Shown one piece after another: positions 35,472 through 45,532 of a stretch of 64,000 nucleotides of DNA. Each line of letters begins with the position of its first letter. Position 1 is the stretch's first letter. The notes beneath the pieces were generated by a model. That model was not told the DNA's origin. It saw only the letters and a program-made list of their open reading frames with translations, and searched no databases. A program made the translations under genes and the position numbers. This DNA comes from Dietzia psychralcaliphila. GTDB taxonomy: Bacteria > Actinomycetota > Actinomycetes > Mycobacteriales > Mycobacteriaceae. Where the stretch lies: positions 992,001 to 1,056,000 of the forward strand of contig NZ_CP015453.1 of assembly GCF_003096095.1 (NCBI RefSeq). The letters run 5' to 3'.

Positions 35472-37117
35472 AGCGGGATGTTCCCGTGCTTCTTGGCGGG
35501 CACCTCGACGACCTTGCGGTCGAGCAGGCGGAGCGCCTGAGCCACCTGCAGGCGGGTGTGCGACGGCGGGATGACGGCGTCGACGTAACCCCGCTCGGCG
35601 GCGACGTACGGGTTGACGAGGGTGTCCTCGTACTCGGCCTGCAGCTTCAGGCGCAGCGCGTCGACGTCCTCGCCGTTCGCGGCGGCGGCCTTCAGCTGCT
35701 CGCGGTAGACGAACCCGACGGCCCCGGAGGCGCCCATGACAGCGATCTCGGCGGTCGGCCACGCCAGATTGATGTCGGCGCCCATGTGCTTGGAGCCCAT
35801 GACGTCGTACGCCCCGCCGTAGGCCTTCCGGGTGATGACGGTGACCTTGCCGACGGTGGCCTCGCCGTAGGCGTACAGCAGCTTGGCGCCCCGGCGGATG
35901 ATCCCGTCGAACTCCTGGCCGGTGCCCGGCAGGAAGCCGGGGACGTCGACCAGGGTGAGGATCGGGATGTTGAAGGCGTCGCACGTGCGGACGAAGCGAG
36001 CGGCCTTTTCGGAGGCCTTGATGTCCAGGCAGCCCGCGAACTGGGTGGGCTGATTGGCCACCACGCCGACGCTGCGGCCCTCGACCCGGCCGAAGCCGAC
36101 GATCACGTTCATGGCGTACTGCGCCTGGGTCTCGAGGAACTCGCCGTCGTCGACGATGTGGGAGATGACCTCATGCATGTCGTACGGGCTGTTCGAGGAG
36201 TCCGGGATGATCGTGTCGAGCTCGTGGTCCTCGAGGGTGAGGTTGTCCTCGATCGCGCCCTCGCTCGGCGGGACGGGGAAACGAGGGGCCTCGGCCCGGT
36301 TGTTGCTGGGCAGGTAGGACAGCAGGTCCTTGACGTAGTCGAGGGCGTCCTGCTCGTCGTTCGCGGTGTAGTGGGAGACTCCCGACTTGGTCATGTGCGT
36401 GTTGGCGCCGCCCAGTTCCTCCTGGCTGACCTCCTCGCCGGTGACCGTCTTGATGACGTCCGGGCCGGTGACGAACATCTGCGAGGTCTTGTCGACCATC
36501 ACGGTGAAGTCGGTGAGCGCGGGGGAGTAGACGTGGCCGCCGGCGGAGGGGCCCATGACCAGCGACACCTGGGGGATGACCCCGGAGGCCTGGACGTTGC
36601 GGTGGAAGATCTGCCCGTAGAGACCGAGCGAGACCACACCTTCCTGGATGCGGGCACCCGCGCCGTGGTTGATGCCGATCATCGGGCGGCCGGTCTTGAG
36701 CGCCAGGTCCATGACCTTGACGATCTTCTCGCCGTAGACCTCACCGAGGGAGCCGCCGAAGACGGTGGCGTCCTGCGAGAACACGCAGACGCTCCGACCG
36801 TCGATGGTGCCGTACCCGGTGATGACACCGTCGCCGAGCGGTCGACGCTCGGCCAGACCGAAGGTCGTGGCCCGGTGGCGGGCGAGTGCGTCGATCTCGA
36901 CGAACGAGCCCGGATCGAGAAGGTTCTCGATCCGCTCGCGAGCCGTCATGAGGCCCTTGTCGTGCGTCCTGTCGATCGCGGCCTGCCCCATCGGGGCGCG
37001 GGCTTCGTCGAGTCGCCGACGCAACTCGGACAGCTTCCCGGCGGTCGTGTGGATGTCGGGCGTCGCAGCGTCGGTCTGGACGTCGTCACTCACGTCCGGT
37101 TCTGAGGCAGTCGTCAT
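35468..37117 (-). CDS. accD5: Acyl-CoA carboxylase beta (carboxyltransferase) subunit
   Basis: A 549-residue carboxyltransferase that moves CO2 from biotin to propionyl- or acetyl-CoA, giving methylmalonyl- or malonyl-CoA for fatty and mycolic acids. [19 protein letters not shown] is the N-terminal carboxyltransferase start, [19 protein letters not shown] the first oxyanion region and [25 protein letters not shown] (in part) the second. The ATG at 37117 fits the family length; the frame stays open to 37969 only as an antisense shadow of birA. It is the orthologue of Rv3280 by synteny. Confidence 0.96.
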   Translation of the reverse strand: MTTASEPDVSDDVQTDAATPDIHTTAGKLSELRRRLDEARAPMGQAAIDRTHDKGLMTARERIENLLDPGSFVEIDALARHRATTFGLAERRPLGDGVITGYGTIDGRSVCVFSQDATVFGGSLGEVYGEKIVKVMDLALKTGRPMIGINHGAGARIQEGVVSLGLYGQIFHRNVQASGVIPQVSLVMGPSAGGHVYSPALTDFTVMVDKTSQMFVTGPDVIKTVTGEEVSQEELGGANTHMTKSGVSHYTANDEQDALDYVKDLLSYLPSNNRAEAPRFPVPPSEGAIEDNLTLEDHELDTIIPDSSNSPYDMHEVISHIVDDGEFLETQAQYAMNVIVGFGRVEGRSVGVVANQPTQFAGCLDIKASEKAARFVRTCDAFNIPILTLVDVPGFLPGTGQEFDGIIRRGAKLLYAYGEATVGKVTVITRKAYGGAYDVMGSKHMGADINLAWPTAEIAVMGASGAVGFVYREQLKAAAANGEDVDALRLKLQAEYEDTLVNPYVAAERGYVDAVIPPSHTRLQVAQALRLLDRKVVEVPAKKHGNIPL

Positions 37118-37223
37118 GTTGCAAGACTCTAACGACTCGACCGGCTCCGTGGCGACGTGACCCGGCCGACTCCCCCGACACCGACCCCGCCGTCGGTCGG
37201 AGTTCGGACCTACTCTGGACGTC

Positions 37224-38102
37224 GTGCACGCAGACCCCGGAACCGATTCGCCGCGCCCGCTCGACGCCGACGCGCTCCGCCGAGCGCTGGTAGAGGGGCC
37301 GGATGCGCCGTACACCTCGCTCGAGATAGTGGAAGAGATCGGGTCGACCAACGCGGAGTCCATCAGGCGGGCGGCACTCGGGGCGACAGACCGAAGTGTG
37401 CTCCTGGCCGAGTACCAGGCCTCCGGGCGCGGGCGACTCGGACGGACGTGGACCGCGCCGCCACGGACGCAGGTGGTGGTGACCGTCCTGCTGCGGCCCG
37501 GCGCGGTCTCACCCACCCTGTTCGGTTGGCTGCCGCTGGTCACCGGGCTGGCCATCCGTGACGGGCTCGTGGCGGCGGGCGGGGTGGACGCCACGCTCAA
37601 ATGGCCCAACGACGTCCTCGTCGACGGGCGCAAGATCGCCGGGATCCTCTCGGAGATGACCACCGTCCCCGGGGACGGGGACTTCGAGCTTCGGCTTCCG
37701 GCCCTCGTGGTGGGAGTGGGGATCAACGTGAGCCTGACGCAGGAGCAGCTACCGATCCCGCACGCGACCTCGCTCGCCCTCGCCGGCGGGACGACCGACC
37801 GGGACGCCGTCGCGCTGGCCGTGCTCGAGGCGCTGGCCCGGCGGCACGCCCAGTGGCGCCGATGCGAACGCGGGAGTGGTTCGTCGGTCTCGGACGAGCT
37901 GATGACCGAGTACTCGGAGGCCTGCTCGACACTCGGCGCCGAGGTCCGCGTCGAGCTCCCGGGGGGCATCGTGCGGACCGGGCGGGCGGATCACGTGGAC
38001 AGGGAGGGTCGCCTCGTCGTCGTCACACCGGACGGGGAGTTGTCGGTGGCCGCCGGGGACGTCACCCACGTCCGCCCCGCCGGCGGCCGGTGGGGCGGCT
38101 GA
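37224..38102 (+). CDS. birA: Biotin--[acetyl-CoA carboxylase] ligase
   Basis: A 292-residue biotin protein ligase without an N-terminal helix-turn-helix, so it is probably not a repressor. [18 protein letters not shown] is the biotinyl-AMP glycine/arginine loop, [20 protein letters not shown] the catalytic Lys region and [10 protein letters not shown] the substrate strand. The C-terminal SH3-like domain starts near [13 protein letters not shown]. It is divergent from accD5 and modifies the AccA3 Lys in EAMKMENP. The GTG start at 37224 is the first in frame. Confidence 0.95.
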   Translation: MHADPGTDSPRPLDADALRRALVEGPDAPYTSLEIVEEIGSTNAESIRRAALGATDRSVLLAEYQASGRGRLGRTWTAPPRTQVVVTVLLRPGAVSPTLFGWLPLVTGLAIRDGLVAAGGVDATLKWPNDVLVDGRKIAGILSEMTTVPGDGDFELRLPALVVGVGINVSLTQEQLPIPHATSLALAGGTTDRDAVALAVLEALARRHAQWRRCERGSGSSVSDELMTEYSEACSTLGAEVRVELPGGIVRTGRADHVDREGRLVVVTPDGELSVAAGDVTHVRPAGGRWGG

Positions 38103-38105
38103 CCA

Positions 38106-38669
38106 GTGGGGTTCGTCCGTTCGGTCATCGCTCCGGGGGAGACGCTGATCGTCCACAGTCACCCGCACTGGCGCGCACTCGTGCGTCCGGGGTTGGTGAC
38201 GGTGATCGGCGCCGGGCTCGCCGGGATCGCCGGGGGGTTCATCGAGACGCAGGTCGTGCACCCGGGCGACCGGGCCGCGACCTGGGCGATGGTGGCGGGG
38301 GTCTACCTCCTCGTGGTCCTGCGCTTCGGCCTGTGGCCCGCGCTCCGGTGGGCGCGCACCGACCTCGTGGTGACCGACGAACGCGTGCTCTACCGGCCGG
38401 CGGGGTCATCGCGACGGTGCGTCGACGTGCCGCTGCGCCGGGTCAGTGCCGTGCGGTTCCGGCACACGTTGACCGACCGGGCACTGGGCACGGGTTGCCT
38501 CATCCTGGAGTGTGGACACCTGCCCCCGGTAGAGATTGACCACGTGCCCGGTGTGGCGCGCGTCCACGCCACGGTCTACGAAGAACTGCTCCGACTGCCC
38601 CCGCCGCCCCCTCCCGGACCGATCGCTCAGGTGCCCCGCTTCCGCTGGGGGCTCCCGGGGCGACGGTGA
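38106..38669 (+). CDS. PH-domain-containing membrane protein, Rv3278c-like
   Basis: A 187-residue protein. VRPGLVTVIGAGLAGIAGGF and ATWAMVAGVYLLVVLRFGLW are two transmembrane helices. Residues about 85-150 form a bacterial PH-like (YdbS/DUF304) domain: TDLVVTDERVLYRPAGSSRR, then DVPLRRVSAVRFRHTLTDRALGTG (partly quoted). The C-terminus is Pro-rich (PPPPPPG). It begins 3 nt after birA ends, so the two are co-transcribed. In M. tuberculosis the same gene follows birA. Function unknown. Confidence 0.85.
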   Translation: MGFVRSVIAPGETLIVHSHPHWRALVRPGLVTVIGAGLAGIAGGFIETQVVHPGDRAATWAMVAGVYLLVVLRFGLWPALRWARTDLVVTDERVLYRPAGSSRRCVDVPLRRVSAVRFRHTLTDRALGTGCLILECGHLPPVEIDHVPGVARVHATVYEELLRLPPPPPPGPIAQVPRFRWGLPGRR

Positions 38670-38691
38670 CCGGCGCGCCACACGTGAGAAC

Positions 38692-39978
38692 ATGGGCCAC
38701 GTGAACGACGACTCGCGCATTCGCCGCAATCCGCTCGGCACGCCCGTCGTGGCGATGATCGGGGGCGGGCAACTCGCCCGCATGACCCACCAATCGGCCG
38801 TGGCACTCGGTCAGACTCTGCGCGTCCTCGCCGCCGACCCGGAGGATCCGGCCGCTCAGGTCACCCCCGACGTCGTGTTGGGCGCCCACGACGACCCGGA
38901 CGCGGTCCGGCGCGCCGCTGCAGGTGCCGACGTGATGACGTTCGACCACGAGCACGTCCCGCCGGAGATCCTGCTGGAGCTCGAGTCCGCCGGCGTCGCG
39001 GTGCGGCCCCGGGCCTCGGCGCTCATCCACGCCCAGGACAAGCTGGTCATGCGCCGTGCGCTCGCCGAGATCGGCGCACCCGTCCCGCCGTTCACGGCCG
39101 TCGACTCCCTCGACGACGTCCGGCGTTTCCACGGCGAACAGGAGGGACGGATCGTCCTCAAGGCCGCGCGTGGTGGATACGACGGTCGCGGCGTGTGGAT
39201 GCCGGACTCGCTCGAGGAGGCCGAGCGGATCGCGACCGAGCAGCTCGACGCCGGCGTGCCGATGATGGCCGAGGCGCGGGTGCCGTGGACCCGGGAGCTC
39301 TCCGCGCTCGTGGCCCGCTCGCCGTTCGGCCAGGGAGCGGTGTGGCCGGTCGTCGAGACGGTCCAACGCGACGGCATCTGCGCGGTCGTCGTGGCACCCG
39401 CCACCGGGTTGCCCGACGACCTGCGCTCGGCCGTCCAGGCCACCGCGCTGCGACTGGCCGAACACCTGGACGTGACCGGGGTGATGGCGGTCGAACTCTT
39501 CGAGGTCATCGGCTCCGACGGCCGCCCGGGAGTGCTGGTCAACGAGTTGGCCATGCGTCCGCACAACTCCGGCCACTGGACCATGGACGGCGCCACCACC
39601 AGTCAGTTCGAGCAGCACCTCCGGGCCGTGCTCGACTACCCACTGGGCTCCACCGTCCAGACCGCCCCGGTGACGGTGATGGCCAACGTGCTCGGGGCGG
39701 CGGAGGCTCCGGCGATGAGCATGGACGAGCGGGTGCACCACCTCGGCGCCCGGTTCCCGCACGCCAAGGTCCACCTCTACGGGAAGTCCGAGCGGCCGGG
39801 ACGCAAGATCGGACACGTCAACGTCCTCGGCGACCCCGGCGTCGACCCGGACGACGCCGACCAGGTGGCAACGGTCCGCGCGGTGGCGGAGCACGCCGCG
39901 CACTGGCTCTCCCACGGGGAATGGGCCGACGGCTGGGACCCCCACACGGGGGCGCCGGTCGGGGACTTCGACCGCTGA
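38692..39978 (+). CDS. purK: 5-(carboxyamino)imidazole ribonucleotide synthase
   Basis: A 428-residue ATP-grasp enzyme of purine synthesis that carboxylates AIR to N5-[24 protein letters not shown] is the N-terminal nucleotide fold, [16 protein letters not shown] the ATP-grasp loop and [26 protein letters not shown] (in part) the catalytic C-terminal motif. ATG at 38692 and GTG at 38701 are both possible starts. PurE follows 29 nt later and uses the product directly. Confidence 0.96.
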   Translation: MGHVNDDSRIRRNPLGTPVVAMIGGGQLARMTHQSAVALGQTLRVLAADPEDPAAQVTPDVVLGAHDDPDAVRRAAAGADVMTFDHEHVPPEILLELESAGVAVRPRASALIHAQDKLVMRRALAEIGAPVPPFTAVDSLDDVRRFHGEQEGRIVLKAARGGYDGRGVWMPDSLEEAERIATEQLDAGVPMMAEARVPWTRELSALVARSPFGQGAVWPVVETVQRDGICAVVVAPATGLPDDLRSAVQATALRLAEHLDVTGVMAVELFEVIGSDGRPGVLVNELAMRPHNSGHWTMDGATTSQFEQHLRAVLDYPLGSTVQTAPVTVMANVLGAAEAPAMSMDERVHHLGARFPHAKVHLYGKSERPGRKIGHVNVLGDPGVDPDDADQVATVRAVAEHAAHWLSHGEWADGWDPHTGAPVGDFDR

Positions 39979-40007
39979 TGCCAGACCCTTCGACGAAAGG
40001 CACCACC

Positions 40008-40520
40008 ATGACCGAACGACTGGGCGGGCCGCAGGTCGGTCTGATTATGGGCAGCGACTCGGACTGGCCGACCATGGAGGCGGCCGCGGAGGCGCTCGCC
40101 GAGTTCGGGATCCCCTTCGAGGTGGGCGTGGTCTCGGCGCACCGGACCCCGCAGAAGATGCTGGACTACGCCCGCTCGGCCGCCGGCCGGGGAATCCGGG
40201 TGGTGATCGCGGGAGCCGGTGGCGCCGCGCACCTGCCCGGCATGGTCGCCTCCGCCACTCCGCTGCCGGTCATCGGGGTTCCGGTGCCCCTCAAGCACCT
40301 CGACGGGATGGATTCGCTGCTGTCGATAGTGCAGATGCCCGCCGGGGTTCCCGTGGCCACCGTGTCGATCGGAGGCGCCCGCAACGCCGGGCTCCTGGCG
40401 GTCCGCGTCCTCGCCGCCTCCGATCCCGCACTGCAGTCGCGCATGGAGAGCTTCCAGGCCGATCTCGAGGCCATGGTGGAGCGCAAGGACACCGCATTGC
40501 GCCAGAGCCTCCACGGCTGA
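40008..40520 (+). CDS. purE: N5-carboxyaminoimidazole ribonucleotide mutase
   Basis: A 170-residue class I PurE that converts N5-CAIR to [17 protein letters not shown] is the N-terminal phosphate motif and [11 protein letters not shown] contains the catalytic His. [26 protein letters not shown] (in part) forms the substrate-binding core. AAAGG lies upstream of the ATG at 40008. A compact GC hairpin follows the stop. Confidence 0.97.
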   Translation: MTERLGGPQVGLIMGSDSDWPTMEAAAEALAEFGIPFEVGVVSAHRTPQKMLDYARSAAGRGIRVVIAGAGGAAHLPGMVASATPLPVIGVPVPLKHLDGMDSLLSIVQMPAGVPVATVSIGGARNAGLLAVRVLAASDPALQSRMESFQADLEAMVERKDTALRQSLHG

Positions 40521-40536
40521 CCGGGGGAGCCCCCGG
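40521..40536 (+). terminator. GC hairpin at the purE stop
   Basis: CCGGGGG and CCCCCGG pair around AG directly after the stop codon. A second hairpin, CCCCGGC/GCCGGGG, lies at 40562-40581. Together they probably terminate the purKE transcript before fadE25. Confidence 0.55.
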
Positions 40537-40739
40537 CGGGGCGCCCGCGCCGTCACGGTGTCCCCGGCGCCCTAGCCGGGGGGCGGTTTCCGGCTGGTAA
40601 CTTGGGAGGTCGGGCGCGGCACGGAGGACCCCGAGGCGACCAGGACGGCAGGACATGCGCCGTCCGCGTCGCCGGGGGGTTCCCCGGACGGTGACCGCCG
40701 CGCGACCTGCACCGACGAACCCCTCTTGGAGGACCGCAC

Positions 40740-41909
40740 ATGTCCGGTAACCCCGACTTCGACCTGTACCAGCCCGCCGAGGAGCACGAGGAGCTCCGCG
40801 CAGCGATCCGTGCCCTCTCCGAGAAGGAGATCGAGCCGCACGCCGCGGATGTCGACGAGAACGAGCGGTTCCCGCAGGAGGCCCTCGACGCGCTCAACGC
40901 CTCGGGCTTCAACGCGGTCCACGTGCCGGAGGAGTACGGCGGCCAGGGCGCGGACTCCGTGGCGGCGTGCATCGTCATCGAGGAGGTCGCCCGCGTCTGC
41001 GGTTCGTCCTCGCTGATCCCGGCCGTCAACAAGCTCGGCACGATGGGCCTGATCCTGGCCGGTGGCGAGGAGCTCAAGCAGAAGGTCCTGCCCGGGATCG
41101 CCGAGGGCGCGATGGCCTCGTACGCCCTGTCGGAGCGGGAGGCCGGCTCGGACGCGGCGGCCATGCGCACCCGCGCCCGCCAGGACGGCGATGACTGGAT
41201 CCTCAACGGCGGCAAGGCGTGGATCACCAATGGCGGCAAGTCCACCTGGTACACCGTCATGGCCGTCACCGACCCCGAGAAGGGCGCCGGCGGCATCTCC
41301 GCGTTCATGGTGCACGCCGACGACGAGGGTTTCGGTGTCTCCAAGACGGAGAAGAAGCTCGGCATCAAGGGCTCGCCCACCGCGGAGCTGTACTTCGAGA
41401 ACGTCCGCATCCCGGGTGACCGGATCATCGGGGAGCCGGGCACCGGCTTCAAGACCGCGCTGCAGACCCTGGACCACACCCGCCCCACCATCGGCGCCCA
41501 GGCCGTGGGCCTCGCCCAGGGCGCGCTCGACGCGGCGATCGCCTACACCAAGGAGCGCAAGCAGTTCGGCAAGGCGATCTCGGACTTCCAGAACACGCAG
41601 TTCATGCTCGCCGACATGGCGATGAAGGTCCAGGCCTCCCGCCTCATGGTGTACACCGCCGCCGCCAACGCCGAGCGTGGCAGCGCGCCGGGTGGGCAGA
41701 AGCTGGGCTTCATGGCGGCCGCGTCCAAGACGTTCGCCTCGGACGTCGCGATGGAGGTCACCACCAACGCCGTGCAGCTCTTCGGCGGCGCCGGCTACAC
41801 CCGCGACTTCCCGGTCGAGCGCATGATGCGCGATGCCAAGATCACCCAGATCTACGAGGGCACCAACCAGATCAACCGCATGGTCATGGCGCGTCAGCTC
41901 CTGGGCTGA
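40740..41909 (+). CDS. fadE25: Acyl-CoA dehydrogenase
   Basis: A 389-residue flavoenzyme of fatty-acid or branched-chain acyl-CoA oxidation. ALSEREAGSDAAAMRTRA and WILNGGKAWITNGG are the FAD and substrate segments of acyl-CoA dehydrogenases, and KERKQFGKAISDFQNTQFMLADM (in part) is the second family signature. IYEGTNQINRMVMARQLLG near the C-terminus supplies the catalytic Glu. By synteny it corresponds to Rv3274c (fadE25). TTGGAGGA precedes the ATG at 40740. It is followed by a dispersed palindromic element. Confidence 0.95.
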   Translation: MSGNPDFDLYQPAEEHEELRAAIRALSEKEIEPHAADVDENERFPQEALDALNASGFNAVHVPEEYGGQGADSVAACIVIEEVARVCGSSSLIPAVNKLGTMGLILAGGEELKQKVLPGIAEGAMASYALSEREAGSDAAAMRTRARQDGDDWILNGGKAWITNGGKSTWYTVMAVTDPEKGAGGISAFMVHADDEGFGVSKTEKKLGIKGSPTAELYFENVRIPGDRIIGEPGTGFKTALQTLDHTRPTIGAQAVGLAQGALDAAIAYTKERKQFGKAISDFQNTQFMLADMAMKVQASRLMVYTAAANAERGSAPGGQKLGFMAAASKTFASDVAMEVTTNAVQLFGGAGYTRDFPVERMMRDAKITQIYEGTNQINRMVMARQLLG

Positions 41910-41944
41910 TCTGACGGCGCGCCGCGCCCGGCGCCCCGCGCTCC

Positions 41945-42018
41945 GAGATCCGCTACTCCGAGGCCGGATCCGCTACCCCGATCAGGGTCGCGGATCCGGC
42001 GGGAGGGTAGCGGATCTC
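41945..42018. repeat. Dispersed palindromic element, copy 2
   Basis: Outer arms GAGATCCGCTAC (41945-41956) and GTAGCGGATCTC (42007-42018) are perfect 12-nt complements. The inner hairpin has GATCCGC opposite GCGGATC. It matches copy 1 at 31871 in arm core, spacing and many inner positions. It lies between convergent fadE25 and the TIGR03089 gene. Confidence 0.8.
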
Positions 42019-42044
42019 GTGGTTGTGCCGGGATGAGCGGGCGG

Positions 42045-42731
42045 TCAGAGGGTGAGGGTGGTCCGCTCCGTGGTCGCCACGTCGGCGGCACCGGGGGAGT
42101 CCGCGTCCGCCCCGGTGACCAGGACCGCGGAGCCGCCCGAGGCGAAGATCCCCGCGAGGACGGTCAGGACGTCCTTCCGCTCCCGGCCCGCGACGAGCGC
42201 TCGACCGGCCAGCGTCGGGTCCGCGAGTTCCCCGACCCTCCGCCCGTCGAGGGCGAGTCCGCCCACGCCGGACGGGATGAACGCGTCCGGGTGGATCCGG
42301 CACGACTCGGCCAGGTCGATGACCCCCGGCGGCACGTCCACGCCGACCGCGGCCAGCGGGCGACCCATCGGGTCGGTGGTCATGAGGAGTGTCTCGACGT
42401 CGGCCGGATGGCGGTCGAGGCGGTCGGCGGTGGTGATGACCGCCACGGCGTCGTCTGCCGGCCCGGTCCGGACCTCGGCCCCGGTCCACCAGGCGCCCAG
42501 GAGCACCCCTGCGGTGAGCCAGTGGGCCGGCAGATCGCACACCACGACGTCGCCCGGTGCCACGCCCACCTCGTCCCGCAGCAGCCCGGCGATCTTGGCG
42601 GCCCAGTTGGCGGTGGAGGTCACGGACAGCTCGATCCGGGACGGGGCCGCCAGGTCGTAATGGGTGACCAGCGGCGCGCCCGGGTCCGCTGCGAGGAGCG
42701 GCTGGAGCACGGTGTCTGCGGCGGTGTTCAC
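42045..42731 (-). CDS. TIGR03089 family protein
   Basis: A 228-residue actinobacterial protein that resembles the N-terminal part of AMP-binding acyl-CoA synthetases (PLVTHYDLAAPSRIELSVTS and VAPGDVVVCDLPAHWLTAGVLLGAWWTGAE, in part) but stops before the adenylation core, so enzymatic activity is doubtful. It precedes the LCP gene on its upstream flank, as Rv3268 adjoins Rv3267. The GTG at 42731 starts the conserved region; the frame upstream is low-complexity. Confidence 0.8.
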   Translation of the reverse strand: MNTAADTVLQPLLAADPGAPLVTHYDLAAPSRIELSVTSTANWAAKIAGLLRDEVGVAPGDVVVCDLPAHWLTAGVLLGAWWTGAEVRTGPADDAVAVITTADRLDRHPADVETLLMTTDPMGRPLAAVGVDVPPGVIDLAESCRIHPDAFIPSGVGGLALDGRRVGELADPTLAGRALVAGRERKDVLTVLAGIFASGGSAVLVTGADADSPGAADVATTERTTLTL

Positions 42732-42783
42732 GGGTCGTCCTCCGGGTTGTCGGTCAGGTGACGGTCGGTCAGGTGACGCCCGA

Positions 42784-44343
42784 TCAGTTGACGCAGGGCA
42801 CGTCCGAGCCACCGGCGTCGAAGGTCGGACGCTGCGCTATCGAGGGCGGCAGCGGGGCATAGGTGGTGGTCTCGGGGGAGTAGGACTCGGTCGCGGAGGC
42901 GTCTCCGGTGGGGCCGCTGTAGTCCTCGGCGAGGACCACGCGGACCGCTCCGGGGGGCACCGCGGGATCCACCTGGACGGGCAGCCCGCCCAGGGCGTCG
43001 GACACCGCGAACGCCGCGGGGTCGTCGGCCGAGCCGGCCGCGACGTGCGAGGTGTATGCGGCGGCCGGATCGGTGAGCAGGTCTCCGACGCCGTACCCGA
43101 GCTCGGAGAGCGAACCGGAGACCCGGGCGGCGAGCCCGTCGATCACGGTCGTGTTGACCACGGACACCGTCACGGCGGCGGGGTCCACTCCGGGGGTGCC
43201 GGTCGGGGTCTGTTCTTCTTCCTCTTCCACGTCCTCGGTACTGGCGAATCCGCCGACGAACTCCGCGACCTGCTCGGGGTCGACGGTGACGATGGACTCT
43301 CCCCATTCGGTGAACGAGTCGATGCTGGTGACCGGGATGGTCTCGAACCGCACGTTGCCGCCGCTGATGTCCTGGAGCTTCATCGCGAAGTCCACGAAGT
43401 CCCAGTTCTCGTCGATGACGAACGAGCGCCTGGCCGCGTCGACGAGCGCTCCGAGCTTCGAGGGGTCCGCGAGGGTGCCCGCGGACAGGGTCTTCTTGAC
43501 CAGCTGGGACATGAACGCCTGCTGGCGGACGATCCGGTCGAGGTCGCCCGCGGGCAGGTCGTGCCGCTGTCGCACGAAGCTCAGGGCGTCGGACCCGGAC
43601 ACGGTCTGGACCCCGGCCCGGAAATTCGCCCCGGACAGCGGCTCGTCGACGTCCTCGTTCAAGCACACGGGGACCCCACCGACGGCGTCAGTGAGGAGCA
43701 CGAAGCCCAGCAGCCCGATCTCGGCGTAGTGGTCGGCCTGCACGCCGGTGAGGTCGCGGATGGTGTTGATCAGCCCGTTACGGCCGGCCTGCACGGCATC
43801 GCGTTGATCCTGCTCGGTGAGCGCGCCGTCGGGATCATCGGCCACGGCCTGATCGAGGTAGGCCTGCTTGTAGCCGGAGTAGACCCCGTTGATCTTGCTT
43901 CCCCCGATGTCCCGTGTCTCCACGTAGACGTCCCGCGGGATGGAGATCGCGGTGGCGGAACTCCCGTCCTCGGGGATCCGGATGAGCAGGATCGTGTCGG
44001 TGTTCTCACCCTCCTCCTCGCCGGTCCGGACGGTGGCGAGCTCCTCCTGGCTGAGCGCGTTGCCCTGGGCGTCGGTGCGGTTGTCCGTCCCCACCAGGAG
44101 GATGTCGACGGCGCCGTCGAGCCCGCCGTCGCCCACGTCGAGTCCCCCGGCGGAGGACAGGTCGGAGCTCAGTCCGTTGAACAGCGACCAGCCCACGCCG
44201 GTGATCAGGAGGCAGAACACGGAGACCAGGGCGGCGATCGTGCGGCCGATCCGCGAACCCAACGGTCGGGAGGGGGTGGCGTGGCGCCGACCGCGCCCGG
44301 GGGCCGGCGCGCGCCGGGGCGTCGCTGGTAGCTCGGCGCTCAT
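42784..44343 (-). CDS. LytR-CpsA-Psr (LCP) family protein with LytR_C domain
   Basis: A 519-residue membrane protein likely to transfer arabinogalactan from its lipid carrier to peptidoglycan. A basic N-terminus precedes one transmembrane helix (RTIAALVSVFCLLITGVGWS). DILLVGTDNRTDAQGN opens the LCP domain, TDTILLIRIPEDG and AISIPRDVYVE hold the conserved Asp and Arg residues, and DALSFVRQRHDLPAGDLDRIVRQQ (in part) is the lipid-binding Arg region. Residues about 385-490 form a LytR_C domain. The frame upstream of 44343 is only an antisense shadow of wbbL. It is the orthologue of Rv3267 by position. Confidence 0.92.
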   Translation of the reverse strand: MSAELPATPRRAPAPGRGRRHATPSRPLGSRIGRTIAALVSVFCLLITGVGWSLFNGLSSDLSSAGGLDVGDGGLDGAVDILLVGTDNRTDAQGNALSQEELATVRTGEEEGENTDTILLIRIPEDGSSATAISIPRDVYVETRDIGGSKINGVYSGYKQAYLDQAVADDPDGALTEQDQRDAVQAGRNGLINTIRDLTGVQADHYAEIGLLGFVLLTDAVGGVPVCLNEDVDEPLSGANFRAGVQTVSGSDALSFVRQRHDLPAGDLDRIVRQQAFMSQLVKKTLSAGTLADPSKLGALVDAARRSFVIDENWDFVDFAMKLQDISGGNVRFETIPVTSIDSFTEWGESIVTVDPEQVAEFVGGFASTEDVEEEEEQTPTGTPGVDPAAVTVSVVNTTVIDGLAARVSGSLSELGYGVGDLLTDPAAAYTSHVAAGSADDPAAFAVSDALGGLPVQVDPAVPPGAVRVVLAEDYSGPTGDASATESYSPETTTYAPLPPSIAQRPTFDAGGSDVPCVN

Positions 44344-44523
44344 CCACCGTCCTTGTCGTCGAATCGGGGCGGTCGGTCCGCTCTCGTGAGAGGGGGGACC
44401 GGCCCGCGGGCCGGTGCCCTGGATGCGGCACGGGGGCCGCGCGAGGCCGCCGATGATCTCCCCACGGTACCGCGCCGCGTGCCTGGCGTCGGAATCGGCG
44501 TGCGGCGTCGTAGGGTGTTGCGC

Positions 44524-45402
44524 GTGACGACCCGACTGCCCGTCGTGACGGTGACCTACTCTCCCGGCGACCACCTCCGCCGCTTCGTCGAGACCCTGCC
44601 CGGGTCCACGACGCGGCCGGTGGGGTTGGTGATGGCGGACAACGGTTCGACCGACGGCGCGCCCGAGGCGGCCGCGGCCGCGCACGACTTCGCCGAGTTC
44701 TTCCCGACAGGGGGGAATCTGGGCTACGGGACCGCCATCAACCGTGCCGTCACGGAGATCTCCCGGCGACCCGCGGAGTTCGACCAGGAGTTCGTCCTGG
44801 TCGTCAACCCGGATGTGCGGTTCGAGCCGGGTTCGGTGGACGCGCTGCTCGAGGCCGCCCACCGATGGCCCCGCGCGGCGGCGTTCGGCCCGAAGATCGC
44901 CGAGACCGATGGTTCCGTGTACCCCTCGGCCCGCGCCGTACCGCGGCTCGGCGCCGGTATCGGACACGCGGTGCTCGGCCCGGTGTGGCCGGGTAACCCG
45001 TGGACCGCCCACTACCTCGACGACTCCGACATGGACTCCGAACGGCCCGCGGGATGGCTGTCCGGATCGTGTCTGCTGCTCCGACGCGAGGCGTTCGATG
45101 CGCTCGGCGGATTCGACGAGCGCTACTTCATGTACCTCGAGGACGTGGACCTGGGGGACCGGCTCGGCCGCGCCGGGTGGCAGAGCATCTTCGTCCCGTC
45201 GTCGGTGATCCACCACGACCAGGGTCACGCGGCCAGGACCGTGCCGGAGTTCACCCTCCGGGCACACCACCGCAGCGCGTACCTCTTCCAGGCGGACAGG
45301 CATCCGAACGCGTGGCAGGCCCCGATACGCTGGGCCCTCAGGGCGGGTCTGGAGCTGCGGTGCCGCCTCGCGATCCGATCCGCCAGGCGCGACCTGCGCT
45401 GA
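44524..45402 (+). CDS. wbbL: N-acetylglucosaminyl-diphospho-decaprenol L-rhamnosyltransferase
   Basis: A 292-residue GT2 glycosyltransferase that adds rhamnose in the arabinogalactan linker. VVTVTYSPGDHLRRFVETL and MADNGSTDGAPEA form the nucleotide-sugar site, TGGNLGYGTAINRAV and VVNPDVRFEPGSVDALLE the DxD-like region, and FDERYFMYLEDVDLGDRLGRAGW (in part) the acceptor-site motif. The GTG at 44524 is chosen; another in-frame GTG lies at 44515. In M. tuberculosis rmlD lies between the LCP gene and wbbL; here it is missing and the two genes diverge across 180 nt. Confidence 0.92.
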   Translation: MTTRLPVVTVTYSPGDHLRRFVETLPGSTTRPVGLVMADNGSTDGAPEAAAAAHDFAEFFPTGGNLGYGTAINRAVTEISRRPAEFDQEFVLVVNPDVRFEPGSVDALLEAAHRWPRAAAFGPKIAETDGSVYPSARAVPRLGAGIGHAVLGPVWPGNPWTAHYLDDSDMDSERPAGWLSGSCLLLRREAFDALGGFDERYFMYLEDVDLGDRLGRAGWQSIFVPSSVIHHDQGHAARTVPEFTLRAHHRSAYLFQADRHPNAWQAPIRWALRAGLELRCRLAIRSARRDLR

Positions 45403-45406
45403 CTCC

Positions 45407-45474
45407 GGACGGGACCAACCGCTGGACGAGACCAACCGCCGGACGAGAGCATCCGTCGGACGAGACCAACCACC
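45407..45474. repeat. 17-bp tandem repeat, four copies
   Basis: Four diverged 17-bp units start with GGACG(G/A)GA at 45407, 45424, 45441 and 45458; the second and fourth read GGACGAGACCAACC at their start. The array begins 4 nt after the wbbL stop and fills about half of the gap before the mannose-1-phosphate guanylyltransferase gene. Confidence 0.8.
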
Positions 45475-45532
45475 GGCCCGAGTCGGCCGCGCGAGCGCGC
45501 GGCCATGGGCCCATGACATCGGGAGCAAGACT

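Noticed and set aside
37118-37969. Apparent N-terminal extension of accD5 opposite birA
   Set aside because: Serine/arginine-rich antisense sequence; the family start is at 37117 and birA occupies the other strand with clear motifs.
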